Assembly: GCA_016711125.1 (NCBI GenBank)
Contig: JADJTQ010000012.1
Location: forward strand, 1-64,000
Origin: Saprospiraceae bacterium
GTDB lineage: Bacteria > Bacteroidota > Bacteroidia > Chitinophagales > Saprospiraceae
Direction of reading: 5' to 3'
Length of the DNA: 64,000 nt
Positions 10,590-19,708 of the stretch are shown here, in pieces. The first letter of the stretch is position 1. Every line of letters starts with the position of its first letter. A program made the translations under genes and the position numbers. The notes below the pieces were generated by a model. It made no database searches, was not told the origin of the DNA, and saw only the letters and a list, made by a program, of their open reading frames with translations.

Positions 10590-10711
10590 CAGTTAAAATT
10601 ATTAGTTTTAGTCATAAATCACATAAGTCTGGTCCTTTGCCTAAATAGCCATTCTTGTCGATTGTCTTCAGTATCTAAATGCATACGTAATCAAATTATA
10701 AAATTTTGAAA

Positions 10712-11365
10712 TTACTGATTCTTTAACGTAGCGAGGTAGTTCTGACGGGTTGCAACGGCAATTCTATAAAGCACAGTGTCGTGCTGAAAAGAACGCCTCA
10801 TCAATTCTCGCAGTATACCTCCAGAATTACTATTGGATGAGATCTTTAAGGATCTTTCCATAAGATTATTAATCATATCGCCACCCTCTACAAAAGCTGA
10901 AAGGCCATCGAATAAATCTAAATATTTCTTGGGTAGTTGGATGTTGGATTCTAAAGAAAAATTATTATAAAGTCTCTCCGTCTCATATAACTTAATCATG
11001 TTCATAAAGAGTGTTGCTGCGAAGGCAGTGGTTTTTTCGTTAGGTTCATTGGAAACATCAATGATAGTGTCTGCTGCAGAGATTAACCACCGACTGTCTA
11101 ATTTTTGCAATAGAAAGTTACTTTCCTTGGACCACATTAGCCAAAATAAATTTATTGATTCATTTTCTCTCATACCTCTTCGGATATATACGATAGTGAG
11201 GGCATGTATGAGCTCTAACTGACTGCATCCAGAAAATTCCTTAGTTAGCATTTCTATGTGGGCAGAAAGATCTCTTCGTCTGCCAAAAGAATACACTTTA
11301 CCACTACCGGATACAAAGGACTCTTTCCACTGCTTTAAGTCAATATTATCTAAGAAATCATCCAT
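10712..11365 (-). CDS. Hypothetical protein (217 aa)
   Basis: A complete ATG-started frame of normal composition, mostly helical in appearance. Clear protein-like stretches are SQLELIHALTIVYIRRGM and GILRELMRRSFQHDTVLYR. I recognise no domain, signal peptide or membrane span. It lies 120 bases upstream of the sulfotransferase on the same strand and could share its transcript. No function is assigned. Confidence 0.55.
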   Translation of the reverse strand: MDDFLDNIDLKQWKESFVSGSGKVYSFGRRRDLSAHIEMLTKEFSGCSQLELIHALTIVYIRRGMRENESINLFWLMWSKESNFLLQKLDSRWLISAADTIIDVSNEPNEKTTAFAATLFMNMIKLYETERLYNNFSLESNIQLPKKYLDLFDGLSAFVEGGDMINNLMERSLKISSNSNSGGILRELMRRSFQHDTVLYRIAVATRQNYLATLKNQ

Positions 11366-11479
11366 AAAATTTCAAAAGTTAAGTTGACCTTAATACACCC
11401 CTCTAAGATAAATCATTTCGAAACTTTGCCTAACTTCGGCATCATAACTTTGGATAGAGGCCGTACAATCTGGACATAA

Positions 11480-11919
11480 CCCGGCTTCCATAGCGGGGTA
11501 TGATAAAACAATGGTTGTAAACCTCCGGTAAATCATTAATTACCCAAAAACGTATCCCGGTTTCTATAGCCGGAATTTATTCTAACGCAGAGTTACTAAG
11601 CAAGTAGTCGGGTTTGAATAAATCAATGCTTGTAAACACCTGATGATCAGGTATTTATAGCACGTAGCCCGGCTTCTATAGCCGGGTTATTAACAACAAA
11701 AGAGGATTATTAGCCAGCAAAGACACAAGTTCACGACATGCACTTTTACAGGGGTGGGCGATTAATAGCTGATGATCATTAATTACCAAGCATGTAGCCC
11801 GGCTTCTATAGCCGGGTTTTAATTATATACATCGCAGGGTTCCCAGCATGTAGCCCGGCTTCTATAGCCGGGTTTATGCAGCAAAGATCAAGCAAGTACC
11901 GCAGCTTCTATAGCCGGGG
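11480..11919. repeat. Cluster of small palindromic repeats (six copies plus a half copy)
   Basis: The core CCCGGCTTCTATAGCCGGG is a 7-bp stem (CCCGGCT/AGCCGGG) with a 5-base loop. Exact or near copies start at 11480, 11556, 11668, 11798, 11854 and 11899, with a half copy near 11605. Around several cores, longer text also repeats (catgtag before the core; ttgtaaacacc and gatgatcattaattacc further out). Spacings (45-130 bp) are irregular and the intervals are not unique spacers, so this is not a CRISPR array. It resembles REP/MITE-like elements or a stack of mRNA hairpins just upstream of the large gene at 12040. Confidence 0.8.
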
Positions 11920-12039
11920 TTTAGCTTCTTTTTGGTTCGAAAATTTTCGAAAAATGGGAAAAAGTGTACTTTGCAGCGTATATTCAGTATTCACCCCAAA
12001 TCTTGATTCCTTTGACAAAGAAACCAAACCAGGTAAACT

Positions 12040-15000
12040 ATGAAGGTGACAGACCTGCTGATTCTTTGTGTGTTGGTAACCTGCTCAATCCACTCTATTG
12101 ATGCTCAGGATTCGAGCTCGATAGATATAATCATTGAGAAAATCTCCAATCTCGAGAGCAATAAAGATCCTAAATGTTATGCGACTGCCAATCGACTGGA
12201 GGATTTTATGTACGGGACTCCCTTGACTGAAGAAGCGAGAAATCTTCGCATTGAAGTACAGAAAGAGGTGAGTTTATATATCCGCACCCAGGCTTCGATG
12301 TACGCCAGTTCGAAAAACCAACCAACGATTTCAGCAGAAGATATTATTAAAGTGGTGGATTCGATGGCGGTAGTTGGCCGACTTAAGGATGGTGATTATT
12401 TTTATCGAATTGATTCATTGACTTTGCGCATCCGCAAGATCGATTTTGATCAGTATTCTTCGGTAGCCTATGGTCTGCGATCTATTTTATCGGTGGAGCA
12501 GGATCTGATTTTTGTCGCTGACGATAACTTACTATCTCTAAGTGAACCGGCCGTAGAGACTCTCAATGGTTTTTTGAATTTAGCTACTTTGGCCAGTTTG
12601 AGTGCCGCGGATATGATGGCACGTGAGCAGCAGATGCATGAGATTACCGAACCGCTTATGCGGCAGAGTTGGATGCGCGTTTTCAGTAAGCCCGGCAACA
12701 AGAGACTATTTGAATTTGAATACCCGAGGTTAGTATCCAGCAGTGGAAACAATTCAGTACTTCAGAAAGTAATCCAGCAGAAGATTGATTCGTATGATCG
12801 ATACAACCAATTAAGTGCCAGTATATTTTTAAGGAATATTCAGGTGTTTTTTGCTCGTCAAAAATGGCCAACGGATGAGACGTTGTCTAATGAGTTGAGA
12901 AATTATTTCATGGAGTCATTGATTGAATTTTCTAAACAATTAATTAAGAAATCCAATGAGTATTCCGATAGTAGAAAGGATGTCATTATCCGAATCAAGG
13001 ACGTGCAAAAGGCATTGCAATTATTCATGCCCTTTGAAGTCAATGATTTTGAAGATGTGACTTTCTTTCCGAATGATCGCAATAATCGAATCACGATTGA
13101 ATCATATGATCTCGATGCTTTCCGTGATGGAGGCATGCACTGGCGAATTTTAAGTTACGCTCTGGACGATCCGGGTATTTTCCAATTATTGATTGATCCG
13201 ACCGGTGCCGAACTGATTGTCGAAGCGGTGGCTCAATTAGGTGTACTGGGTCTTAGAGTTGCTGGTAGTCTATCTCATGACAGAGGAAATGAACTGCTCA
13301 CCATCGAAGATTTGGAGGCTGGATTTCAGCAGATTCAGCTATTGATCGACAATTATGCTTCGGTTACCCCTGAAGAGACCAGGGCATCAGCCATTTCCTC
13401 CCAGGCATCAGCTCCAAATTCTGACCAGGTCAGATTCATAGAAGTGACCGATCAGGTGGGTATTGATTTTCAGCAACGATCATCGGATTGGCTCAATCGT
13501 CTAATTCGGAGTTATGTATATTCTGCTGAAGATAGTACCGCAAAACTGGCCATACCTCCTGCTTTTGGAGGTTCAGGTGTAGCAGCAGAAGATGTTAACA
13601 ACGATGGATTTACGGATGTTCTATTGTTGGGCGGTGCCGGCAACAAGCTATACTTGGGAAATTCTTCGGGATCATTTAGAGATATTTCTGGTCAAATCCC
13701 CTTAAATAATTGGGATGAAGAGAAGAAGTCATTTGGTGAGCCACGTCAGCCAGTGATCGCCGATTTTAATAATGATGGCCTGCAAGACATACTGATGATA
13801 TATGTGGATGAACGGCACAAAATGCTAAAGAATTTGGATGGCACTCATTTTGAAGACCTGACGGAGACTGCCAATCTCGATGGCCGGGGAGTGGTAGCCG
13901 GGCCTGCCACGGTTTTAGATTATGACAATGATGGTTTATTGGACATTTTTATTGGCTATTTTGGGAATTATTTGCGGGGGGTGCTTCCGACTTTAAGCCG
14001 GAATAATCAAAATGGATCGCCCAACCGGTTGTATAGAAACCCGGGTGAGTTTCGATTCCAGGAAGTGACTTTCACCGTCGACTCATTGACTGACAATGGT
14101 TGGACCCAAGCAGCAGGACATACTGATATCAACCAGGATGGCCGGCAGGATCTCATCGTGGGCAATGATTTTGGAGTAAACCGGTATTATCTGAATGACA
14201 AGGAAAAAGGTTTTGTGGAAGTAAGTAAAGCCCTGGGTACTGACAAGCCTTCCTATACAATGAACGTGGGCATTGGCGACTTGAATAATGATCAATTTCC
14301 CGATCTATATATATCCAACATTGTGGTGATGCAAAAAGAGGAGAAATATGTGAGTCCCAATGCGCAAACTACGATGAAGTTTAATCCTGAGAAAATGGAC
14401 AAAATCCGTACCGTGGAGGCCAATGATTTGTTTCTCAGCAATACTCAGGCAGGGTCTTTTAAGGGCTATGAGCTTTCTGATGATATTGGAAGGGGTTTTT
14501 CATCAACCGGTTGGTCATGGGATGCCGATTTTTTTGACTTTGACAATGACGGTGACGAGGATCTTTATTGCCTCAACGGGATGAATGATTTTCGGGTCTA
14601 TTCCACAGAAAATCCCTTTTACTACGGAGCTGATGATCAGCATCGGGATGTAACCTATGCAGAGAGTGAAAGGGAGCGGAACGTTTTTTTTGTCAATGAA
14701 AACGGAACATTGATCAATAAAGCTGGAGAGTTAGGAGCCGATCTGCTAAGCAATTCACGCAGTGCGGGTTATCTCGACTTTGACAATGATGGTGACCTCG
14801 ATGTGATTATCAATAATTATCATGACAAGGCGGTTCTTTTAGAAAATGAAAACGGCAATACTAATCATTGGCTGAAGATCAAATTAGTCGGCGATCCGGC
14901 CAGCTCAGTTAATCTGGACGCGATCGGTAGCAGTCTCATTCTGGATTCCAAATCAAAGAAGGGGCAATGGCGAGAGATCCACAGCACGACGGGTTATTTG

Positions 15001-15153
15001 TCGGTACACCCGAAAGTGCAACATTTTGGTATTGGGCAGGATGATGAAGCGACTTTGCACATCAGGTGGTCAAACGGAGTCGAGAAAAAAATAGAAGGCC
15101 TGCAAAAGAATCGTAATTATGTGATTAAATATCCAGATATTATTTCTTATTAG
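12040..15153 (+). CDS. Secreted FG-GAP/VCBS repeat protein with ASPIC/UnbV domain
   Basis: A 1037-residue protein with a signal peptide (cleavage near IDA-Q, residue 22). A helical region of about 450 residues follows that I do not recognise. From about residue 510 there are at least seven FG-GAP/VCBS calcium-binding repeats (DVNNDGFTDVLL, DFNNDGLQDILM, DYDNDGLLDIFI, DINQDGRQDLIV, DLNNDQFPDLYI, DFDNDGDEDLYC, DFDNDGDLDVII) that should form a beta-propeller. The last 80 residues are an ASPIC/UnbV domain (LDAIGSSLIL ... HFGIGQDDEATLHIRWSNG). The CRTAC1-like family is common in Bacteroidota and usually extracellular, with unknown ligand. The gene has no frameshift. A decayed copy of its 3' end lies at 16510-16934. 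Confidence 0.9.
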   Translation: MKVTDLLILCVLVTCSIHSIDAQDSSSIDIIIEKISNLESNKDPKCYATANRLEDFMYGTPLTEEARNLRIEVQKEVSLYIRTQASMYASSKNQPTISAEDIIKVVDSMAVVGRLKDGDYFYRIDSLTLRIRKIDFDQYSSVAYGLRSILSVEQDLIFVADDNLLSLSEPAVETLNGFLNLATLASLSAADMMAREQQMHEITEPLMRQSWMRVFSKPGNKRLFEFEYPRLVSSSGNNSVLQKVIQQKIDSYDRYNQLSASIFLRNIQVFFARQKWPTDETLSNELRNYFMESLIEFSKQLIKKSNEYSDSRKDVIIRIKDVQKALQLFMPFEVNDFEDVTFFPNDRNNRITIESYDLDAFRDGGMHWRILSYALDDPGIFQLLIDPTGAELIVEAVAQLGVLGLRVAGSLSHDRGNELLTIEDLEAGFQQIQLLIDNYASVTPEETRASAISSQASAPNSDQVRFIEVTDQVGIDFQQRSSDWLNRLIRSYVYSAEDSTAKLAIPPAFGGSGVAAEDVNNDGFTDVLLLGGAGNKLYLGNSSGSFRDISGQIPLNNWDEEKKSFGEPRQPVIADFNNDGLQDILMIYVDERHKMLKNLDGTHFEDLTETANLDGRGVVAGPATVLDYDNDGLLDIFIGYFGNYLRGVLPTLSRNNQNGSPNRLYRNPGEFRFQEVTFTVDSLTDNGWTQAAGHTDINQDGRQDLIVGNDFGVNRYYLNDKEKGFVEVSKALGTDKPSYTMNVGIGDLNNDQFPDLYISNIVVMQKEEKYVSPNAQTTMKFNPEKMDKIRTVEANDLFLSNTQAGSFKGYELSDDIGRGFSSTGWSWDADFFDFDNDGDEDLYCLNGMNDFRVYSTENPFYYGADDQHRDVTYAESERERNVFFVNENGTLINKAGELGADLLSNSRSAGYLDFDNDGDLDVIINNYHDKAVLLENENGNTNHWLKIKLVGDPASSVNLDAIGSSLILDSKSKKGQWREIHSTTGYLSVHPKVQHFGIGQDDEATLHIRWSNGVEKKIEGLQKNRNYVIKYPDIISY

Positions 15154-15352
15154 ATAAGAACGGCTAGCTCTATAAAGTTGTGCAACTTGTTGTCCCAGAT
15201 CTACAGATCTATTGGAATTATTATGGGAAGCCGGTCTCTCGAAAGCTATAAATAGAGAATGGTATTTAGGTTGAGAATATGGATGCGATCAAAGAAACTA
15301 TCGGGCATCAGATACGTTATTGTTGTACCGCGAATTATCTAAAAAATTCCTA

Positions 15353-16169
15353 ATGAGTCGAACATCAAAGGTTCTGAGGCACGTCAAGCGAAATGGAAGG
15401 GGAATTGAAATTGGCCCCAGTCACAATCCCTGGCTCCAAAGTGTGATGGTTATAATGTTAAGATTATAGATCACATGACAAAGATCAATTGATTAATAAG
15501 TATAGGAATCATGAAGTAAATCTGGATAGAATTGAGGATGTTGATTTTGTTTGGAATGGTGAAAGTTATGCGGAACTCACTGGCAAGACTAAGTATTATG
15601 ATTGGATTATCGCTTCCCATTTAATTGAACATACACCTGACTTAATTGGATTCTTAATCGATTGTGATTCGATATTGAAAGATGATGGGATACTTTCTCT
15701 AGTCGTGCCCGATAAAAGATTTTGTTTTGATAGACTGCGTCCGATCACAGGCTTGGGCAAAGTAATTGATAGTCATATTCAGAAAAATCGAATTCATACC
15801 GTTGGGACTGTGGCTGAGTATTTTCTGAATGTTGTAAGAAAAGATGGACGTATTGCCTGGGATTCTGCGACAAACGGAGAATTAGAGTTTGTACATAGTA
15901 AGGATCAGGCACTAACGAGTATGGACGCTGTTCTTAATCAAGGGGTGTACATGGATGTACATGCATGGTGTTTCGTCCCTCATTCTTTTCGCTTGATGAT
16001 TAATGATCTATATGATCTCGGATTGATTCCCTTTCAAGAAGTTGATTTCGGTCCAACGGTAGGCTGCGAATTTTATGTAACTTTAGGCCGTATGGGATCC
16101 AGCCGGGATATTTCAAGAATGGAGATGCTGAATGCCATTGAAATTGAAACTGGAGGTCATCTGGCTTAA
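15353..16169 (+). CDS. Class I SAM-dependent methyltransferase, two frameshifts
   Basis: The long open frame begins at 15489, but the family opening lies upstream in other frames. From the ATG at 15353: LRHVKRNGRGIEIGPSHNP. One base is then missing near 15434, giving LAPKCDGYNVKIIDHMTK, and another near 15485, leading into DQLINKYRNHEV. GIEIGPSHNP is the SAM-binding loop. YYDWIIASHLIEHTPDLIGF and DDGILSLVVPDKRFCFD are the motif IV and V strands of a Methyltransf_11-type fold. Homologues often sit with glycosyltransferases and sulfotransferases and modify surface glycans. Restored length is about 272 residues. Confidence 0.72.
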
Positions 16170-16509
16170 GGACAAATATCCTTAAGATGACCATTGCACA
16201 AGAAGTTATTTGTACAAATTTTACCTGGTTCATATTTAAAAAAAAATGGCATTCCCAACCAGTTCCATAAGAAATCTGGGTTGTTTCAATCCGGAATCAG
16301 CATTAGAAATGCTAATGCCGCTCAAAGGGTCAGACAAGCCCTGCTTCGTTTGACTGTGACATTAATCGTCATCAGCTGACGAAATCATTGAGAATCAGTG
16401 ATTTGTCAGGGTTAAGCTCTGACACTGAAAATCACCACATTGGTTTTTAGATTTGGTAACTGTTTGATTTTCAATTCGTCAAATTATGCATTGGAATTTC
16501 CAATGTATA
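16170..16509. other. Intergenic, no gene supported
   Basis: About 340 bases between the methyltransferase and the ASPIC remnant. No recognisable protein or RNA gene. Confidence 0.4.
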
Positions 16510-16934
16510 ATGCGGGTTCAATTTCAGGAAGTGACATTCACCGTTAACACTTTTACTGACAATGGTTGGACTCAGGCAGCGGGACATACTGATATCAATC
16601 AGGATGGCTGGCAGATCTTTGAGAAAATGAAAACGGCAAAACGAAGCATTGGTTGAAGATCGCTGGTTGGCGATCCAGTTTGTTCGGTCAATCTGGGACG
16701 CCATTGGGAGCAGTCTCATTCTGGATTCCAAATAAAGGAAGTAGCAATGGAGCGATATACGTGGCACCGCGGGTTATCTGATCGGTACACCCGAAAGTTC
16801 AACACTTTGGAATTGGTCAGGATGAAGAAGCCACTTTGCGCATCAAATGGTCCAATGGAGTCGAGAAGTATTTAGGGGGCCTTCAAAAGAATCGCCAATA
16901 TGTGATTAAATATCCCGATATTATTCTATATTAG
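16510..16934 (+). pseudogene. Decayed partial copy of the ASPIC/UnbV gene 3' end
   Basis: The DNA matches the gene at 12040-15153 in two blocks. Bases 16510-16615 match about 14050-14150 (FQEVTFTV...NGWTQAAGHTDINQDG). The match then jumps to 14840 onward (ENENGN..HWLKI) and continues to the shared ending VIKYPDII and stop. About 690 bases of the parent are missing at the junction and several indels break the frame. This is a duplicated 3' end after an internal deletion, now non-functional. Confidence 0.85.
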
Positions 16935-16966
16935 ATTAGAATTGAACTCCATAAAACTCAAGAACA

Positions 16967-18724
16967 ATGAAAAAACTATTACTTCCCCTTGTTTTATTTA
17001 CCGCTATAAACCTTGCCGAGGCTCAGGTCTCCGATCAGGATGAGCCTCGAAACGCAAGAGACCAGGTGATTAACGATGATCTGATTGTGACGAGCAGTGA
17101 ATGCGTTGGATTTGACTGTGTGAATGGAGAGAGTTTTGGCTTCGAAACCATTAGGTCGAAGGAAAACAATCTTCGGATAAAGTTTTTTGACACAAGTACT
17201 GGTAGCTTTCCCACTACCGATTGGCAAATACTCGCCAATGAAACAGCAAATGGAGGCCGGAATATGTTCGCTATTGAAAATTCTGATTTGAACCGTCTAC
17301 CATTCACGATCGAGGCCGATGCCAGGCAGGATGCAGTGGTAATAAAATCAAATAGAGTTGGTTTTGGAACCAGAACTCCGGTGACAGAGCTACACGTGAA
17401 AGATGGCGATACACCAACTTTACGTTTAGAACAGGATGGTTCAAGCGGCTTCACCGCCCAGACTTGGGATATCGCCGGTAATGAGACCAACTTTTTTATT
17501 AGAGATGTGACTGGTGGTAGTTCGTTGCCATTTAGGATTAGACCTGGTGCTCCAAGTAGTAGTATTGATATTGCAGCAGGAGGGAAGATTGGAATGAACA
17601 TATCTTCACCCTCACACAGACTGCATGTAAAGAATAGTTTAAATGCTGACTTTCAGGCTATTTTTGCTGATCAGCCTTCAGACGTGACTTCGTTCAGTAG
17701 TGTTTTCGCTACCATGTATCTTGCCAACACGAATGGAGCAATGAATAGTTTTACCCGATTAAACTTTGGAGATGGTGATGCTGCCGCAACTGCTGCAGTG
17801 GCTTCCCAGATTCAGGATCCAGCAAATAATGCAGGAGATCTTAGTTTTTGGACCAGAGCAACTGGTGGTGCGATAACAAAACGAATGGGAATTCAGGCTG
17901 ATGGAAATATAATTATTGGAACAGGAAATCCAGATGCACTTTTGTCAGTTAATGGCACTGCAAGCAAACCGGGAGGTGGAACTTGGGCCGTTTTATCTGA
18001 CCGTAGATTAAAAACAGATGTTCGAGATTACAATGATGGACTAGAGCAAATCCTGAAGATAAACCCAGTGAGTTTTAGATACAATGGGAAGGGCGGAGTC
18101 AGTGACACCAAAAGCGAGTTTGTTGGGGTCATTGCTCAGGACATACAAGAAATTGCTCCTTATACCGTGGAAGATGTAAACTTGAAAGTCTCTACTTTGA
18201 AAACTTCTCGCAGTTCATTTGATGAAGCGCTGGAAAGTGATGGCAAGACCTCGTCGGAAAATTATTTGAGATTTGATCCTAATGCGTTAACTTATATGTT
18301 AATAAATGCTACTAAAGATCAACAAAAAATCATCGAAGAGCAAAAAGAGCAAATGCAGTCTCAGGAGAAGAGAATCACTGATCTGGAGGCAACCGTTGTT
18401 GAGTTGAAAAACCTAATTCAGGATGTCAGGGGTTCAGTTGAAATCAATCTAAGCGGAGATGACCTTGGGTATTTGGGACAAAATGTACCAAATCCTTATC
18501 AGGGTGAGACTTCTGTAACTTATGTTATTCCAAGCAAAGCTCAGGAATCATCCATTAATATATACGACGGGACCGGTAAGTTTGTCAAATCCGTAAATAT
18601 TCAACAGACGGGAAAAGGACAACTAAAACTCAATGCGCAAAATCTGCCTGGAGGAATATATTCTTATCAATTGGTAGTTGATGGTAAAGTCGTGGATAGT
18701 AAAAAGATGTTATTGCAGAATTAA
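16967..18724 (+). CDS. Secreted protein with S74 chaperone domain and T9SS sorting tail
   Basis: An intact 585-residue protein. Residues 1-19 are a signal peptide (MKKLLLPLVLFTAINLAEA-Q). The N-terminal 330 residues are beta-rich with head motifs such as GFGTRTPVTELHVKDG and MNISSPSHRLHVKNS, as in fibre proteins. From residue 344, SDRRLKTDVRDYNDGLEQI begins a Peptidase_S74 intramolecular chaperone (INPVSFRYNGKGG, EFVGVIAQDIQEIAPYTV). A coiled coil (about 450-490) follows. The last 85 residues (LGQNVPNPYQGET ... LPGGIYSYQLVVDGKVVDSKKMLL) are a type A T9SS sorting domain. The protein should cross the outer membrane by T9SS and trimerise through S74. A paralogue lies at 40652-41893. Confidence 0.9.
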   Translation: MKKLLLPLVLFTAINLAEAQVSDQDEPRNARDQVINDDLIVTSSECVGFDCVNGESFGFETIRSKENNLRIKFFDTSTGSFPTTDWQILANETANGGRNMFAIENSDLNRLPFTIEADARQDAVVIKSNRVGFGTRTPVTELHVKDGDTPTLRLEQDGSSGFTAQTWDIAGNETNFFIRDVTGGSSLPFRIRPGAPSSSIDIAAGGKIGMNISSPSHRLHVKNSLNADFQAIFADQPSDVTSFSSVFATMYLANTNGAMNSFTRLNFGDGDAAATAAVASQIQDPANNAGDLSFWTRATGGAITKRMGIQADGNIIIGTGNPDALLSVNGTASKPGGGTWAVLSDRRLKTDVRDYNDGLEQILKINPVSFRYNGKGGVSDTKSEFVGVIAQDIQEIAPYTVEDVNLKVSTLKTSRSSFDEALESDGKTSSENYLRFDPNALTYMLINATKDQQKIIEEQKEQMQSQEKRITDLEATVVELKNLIQDVRGSVEINLSGDDLGYLGQNVPNPYQGETSVTYVIPSKAQESSINIYDGTGKFVKSVNIQQTGKGQLKLNAQNLPGGIYSYQLVVDGKVVDSKKMLLQN

Positions 18725-18748
18725 AGAATGATCGCAAAAAGAAATTTG

Positions 18749-18779
18749 GAGCCGGGTTGTTTACACCCGGCTCTTTTTT
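18749..18779 (+). terminator. Rho-independent terminator of S74/T9SS gene
   Basis: Stem GAGCCGGGT / ACCCGGCTC, 7-base loop, then six Ts, 25 bases past the stop. Confidence 0.9.
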
Positions 18780-19708
18780 ATTAGAGATCTGAAGATTAGA
18801 ATTCAGGGACGTTACAAAGCTATTGCAGTGGTGTATTGTTCTTTTATTGCCGCTTATTTCTGAAGGGAGGATTGATTACCAGAGATCTGGCTGGATCTAT
18901 CCAGAGTGTGTGGGTTATCGTCCAGCAAAACTAACCGAACTAGGAGAAAAATTCGGATTCGAAGTTCTGCATCCGAATTGGTATCATCCATGACAGCAAT
19001 GGGTATGTTTCTACTTAGTCCCGGTATAACTCAGCTCTCCTAAATGGCGGCGAAGTTTCCTGGAATAATCTTCAAAAGGTCTCTTCTACCCTCCAGATGA
19101 AGTCCGGACGACAACAAAATGACAATTACTTTTTTTCTGATGGGCTGGACAATGTGTTGCTTAATTTGCCGGCCCTTTCTTTGTTTGGAATTAGGGCTGT
19201 AGATCGGATCTTAGGTCATCATTGGCATGATGGCTGCTCAAATGAAGTGGACAGACCGTTCCAGTTCAGACAAAAATATCACAATTATAAACAATTATAT
19301 TATGTCGGTGCTGTACGTAGTAAAAGTAAGATTTTGATATTCTACGGGTCACCGTTCATTAACTTATCCTGGTATTCATCTATTGTAGCACAGAGATGAA
19401 AGCAATAGTAATCTGAGCAGGGGTTAAAAAGGCTCATTGTAATTACTTGGACATGATAAGAATGGGATGTTGGTAATCATTGGCTCAAAGGATTGGAATT
19501 GACATTCTTATTGTTGCGATCTAAGTCAAGTTTTACTACAGTTGGAGAGAGATAGGTATGTGGATTGGGCTATTTTAAGTCTATCAGCAGCCTAATTGTA
19601 GAAACTGGTTGAGCAAACGAAACTCTTGAGAATATCCAAATTAGACAATTTCATTATATGAAAAGAAAGGAGTAATTTTCGCCTTTAATATGATTGCAGC
19701 GAGAGTTC
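18780..19708. other. Gene-poor stretch, possible methyltransferase remnant
   Basis: Around 18905-18980 one frame reads GYRPAKLTELGEKFGFEVL followed by HPNWYHP. This resembles the C-terminal end of SAM-dependent methyltransferases in glycan loci, but no upstream part is visible. A 100-codon frame at 19097-19399 has no recognisable content. The remainder shows nothing. Confidence 0.3.

Noticed and set aside
11480..11919. Possible CRISPR array
   Set aside because: Repeats are self-complementary 19-mers at irregular 45-130 bp spacing, spacers are partly similar to one another, and no cas gene is near.
17035..17601. 188-codon minus-strand frame inside the S74/T9SS gene
   Set aside because: Antisense of a well-supported secreted protein; composition is unlike a real protein.
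19097..19399. 100-codon plus-strand frame
   Set aside because: No family signature, and the flanks look like decayed DNA.
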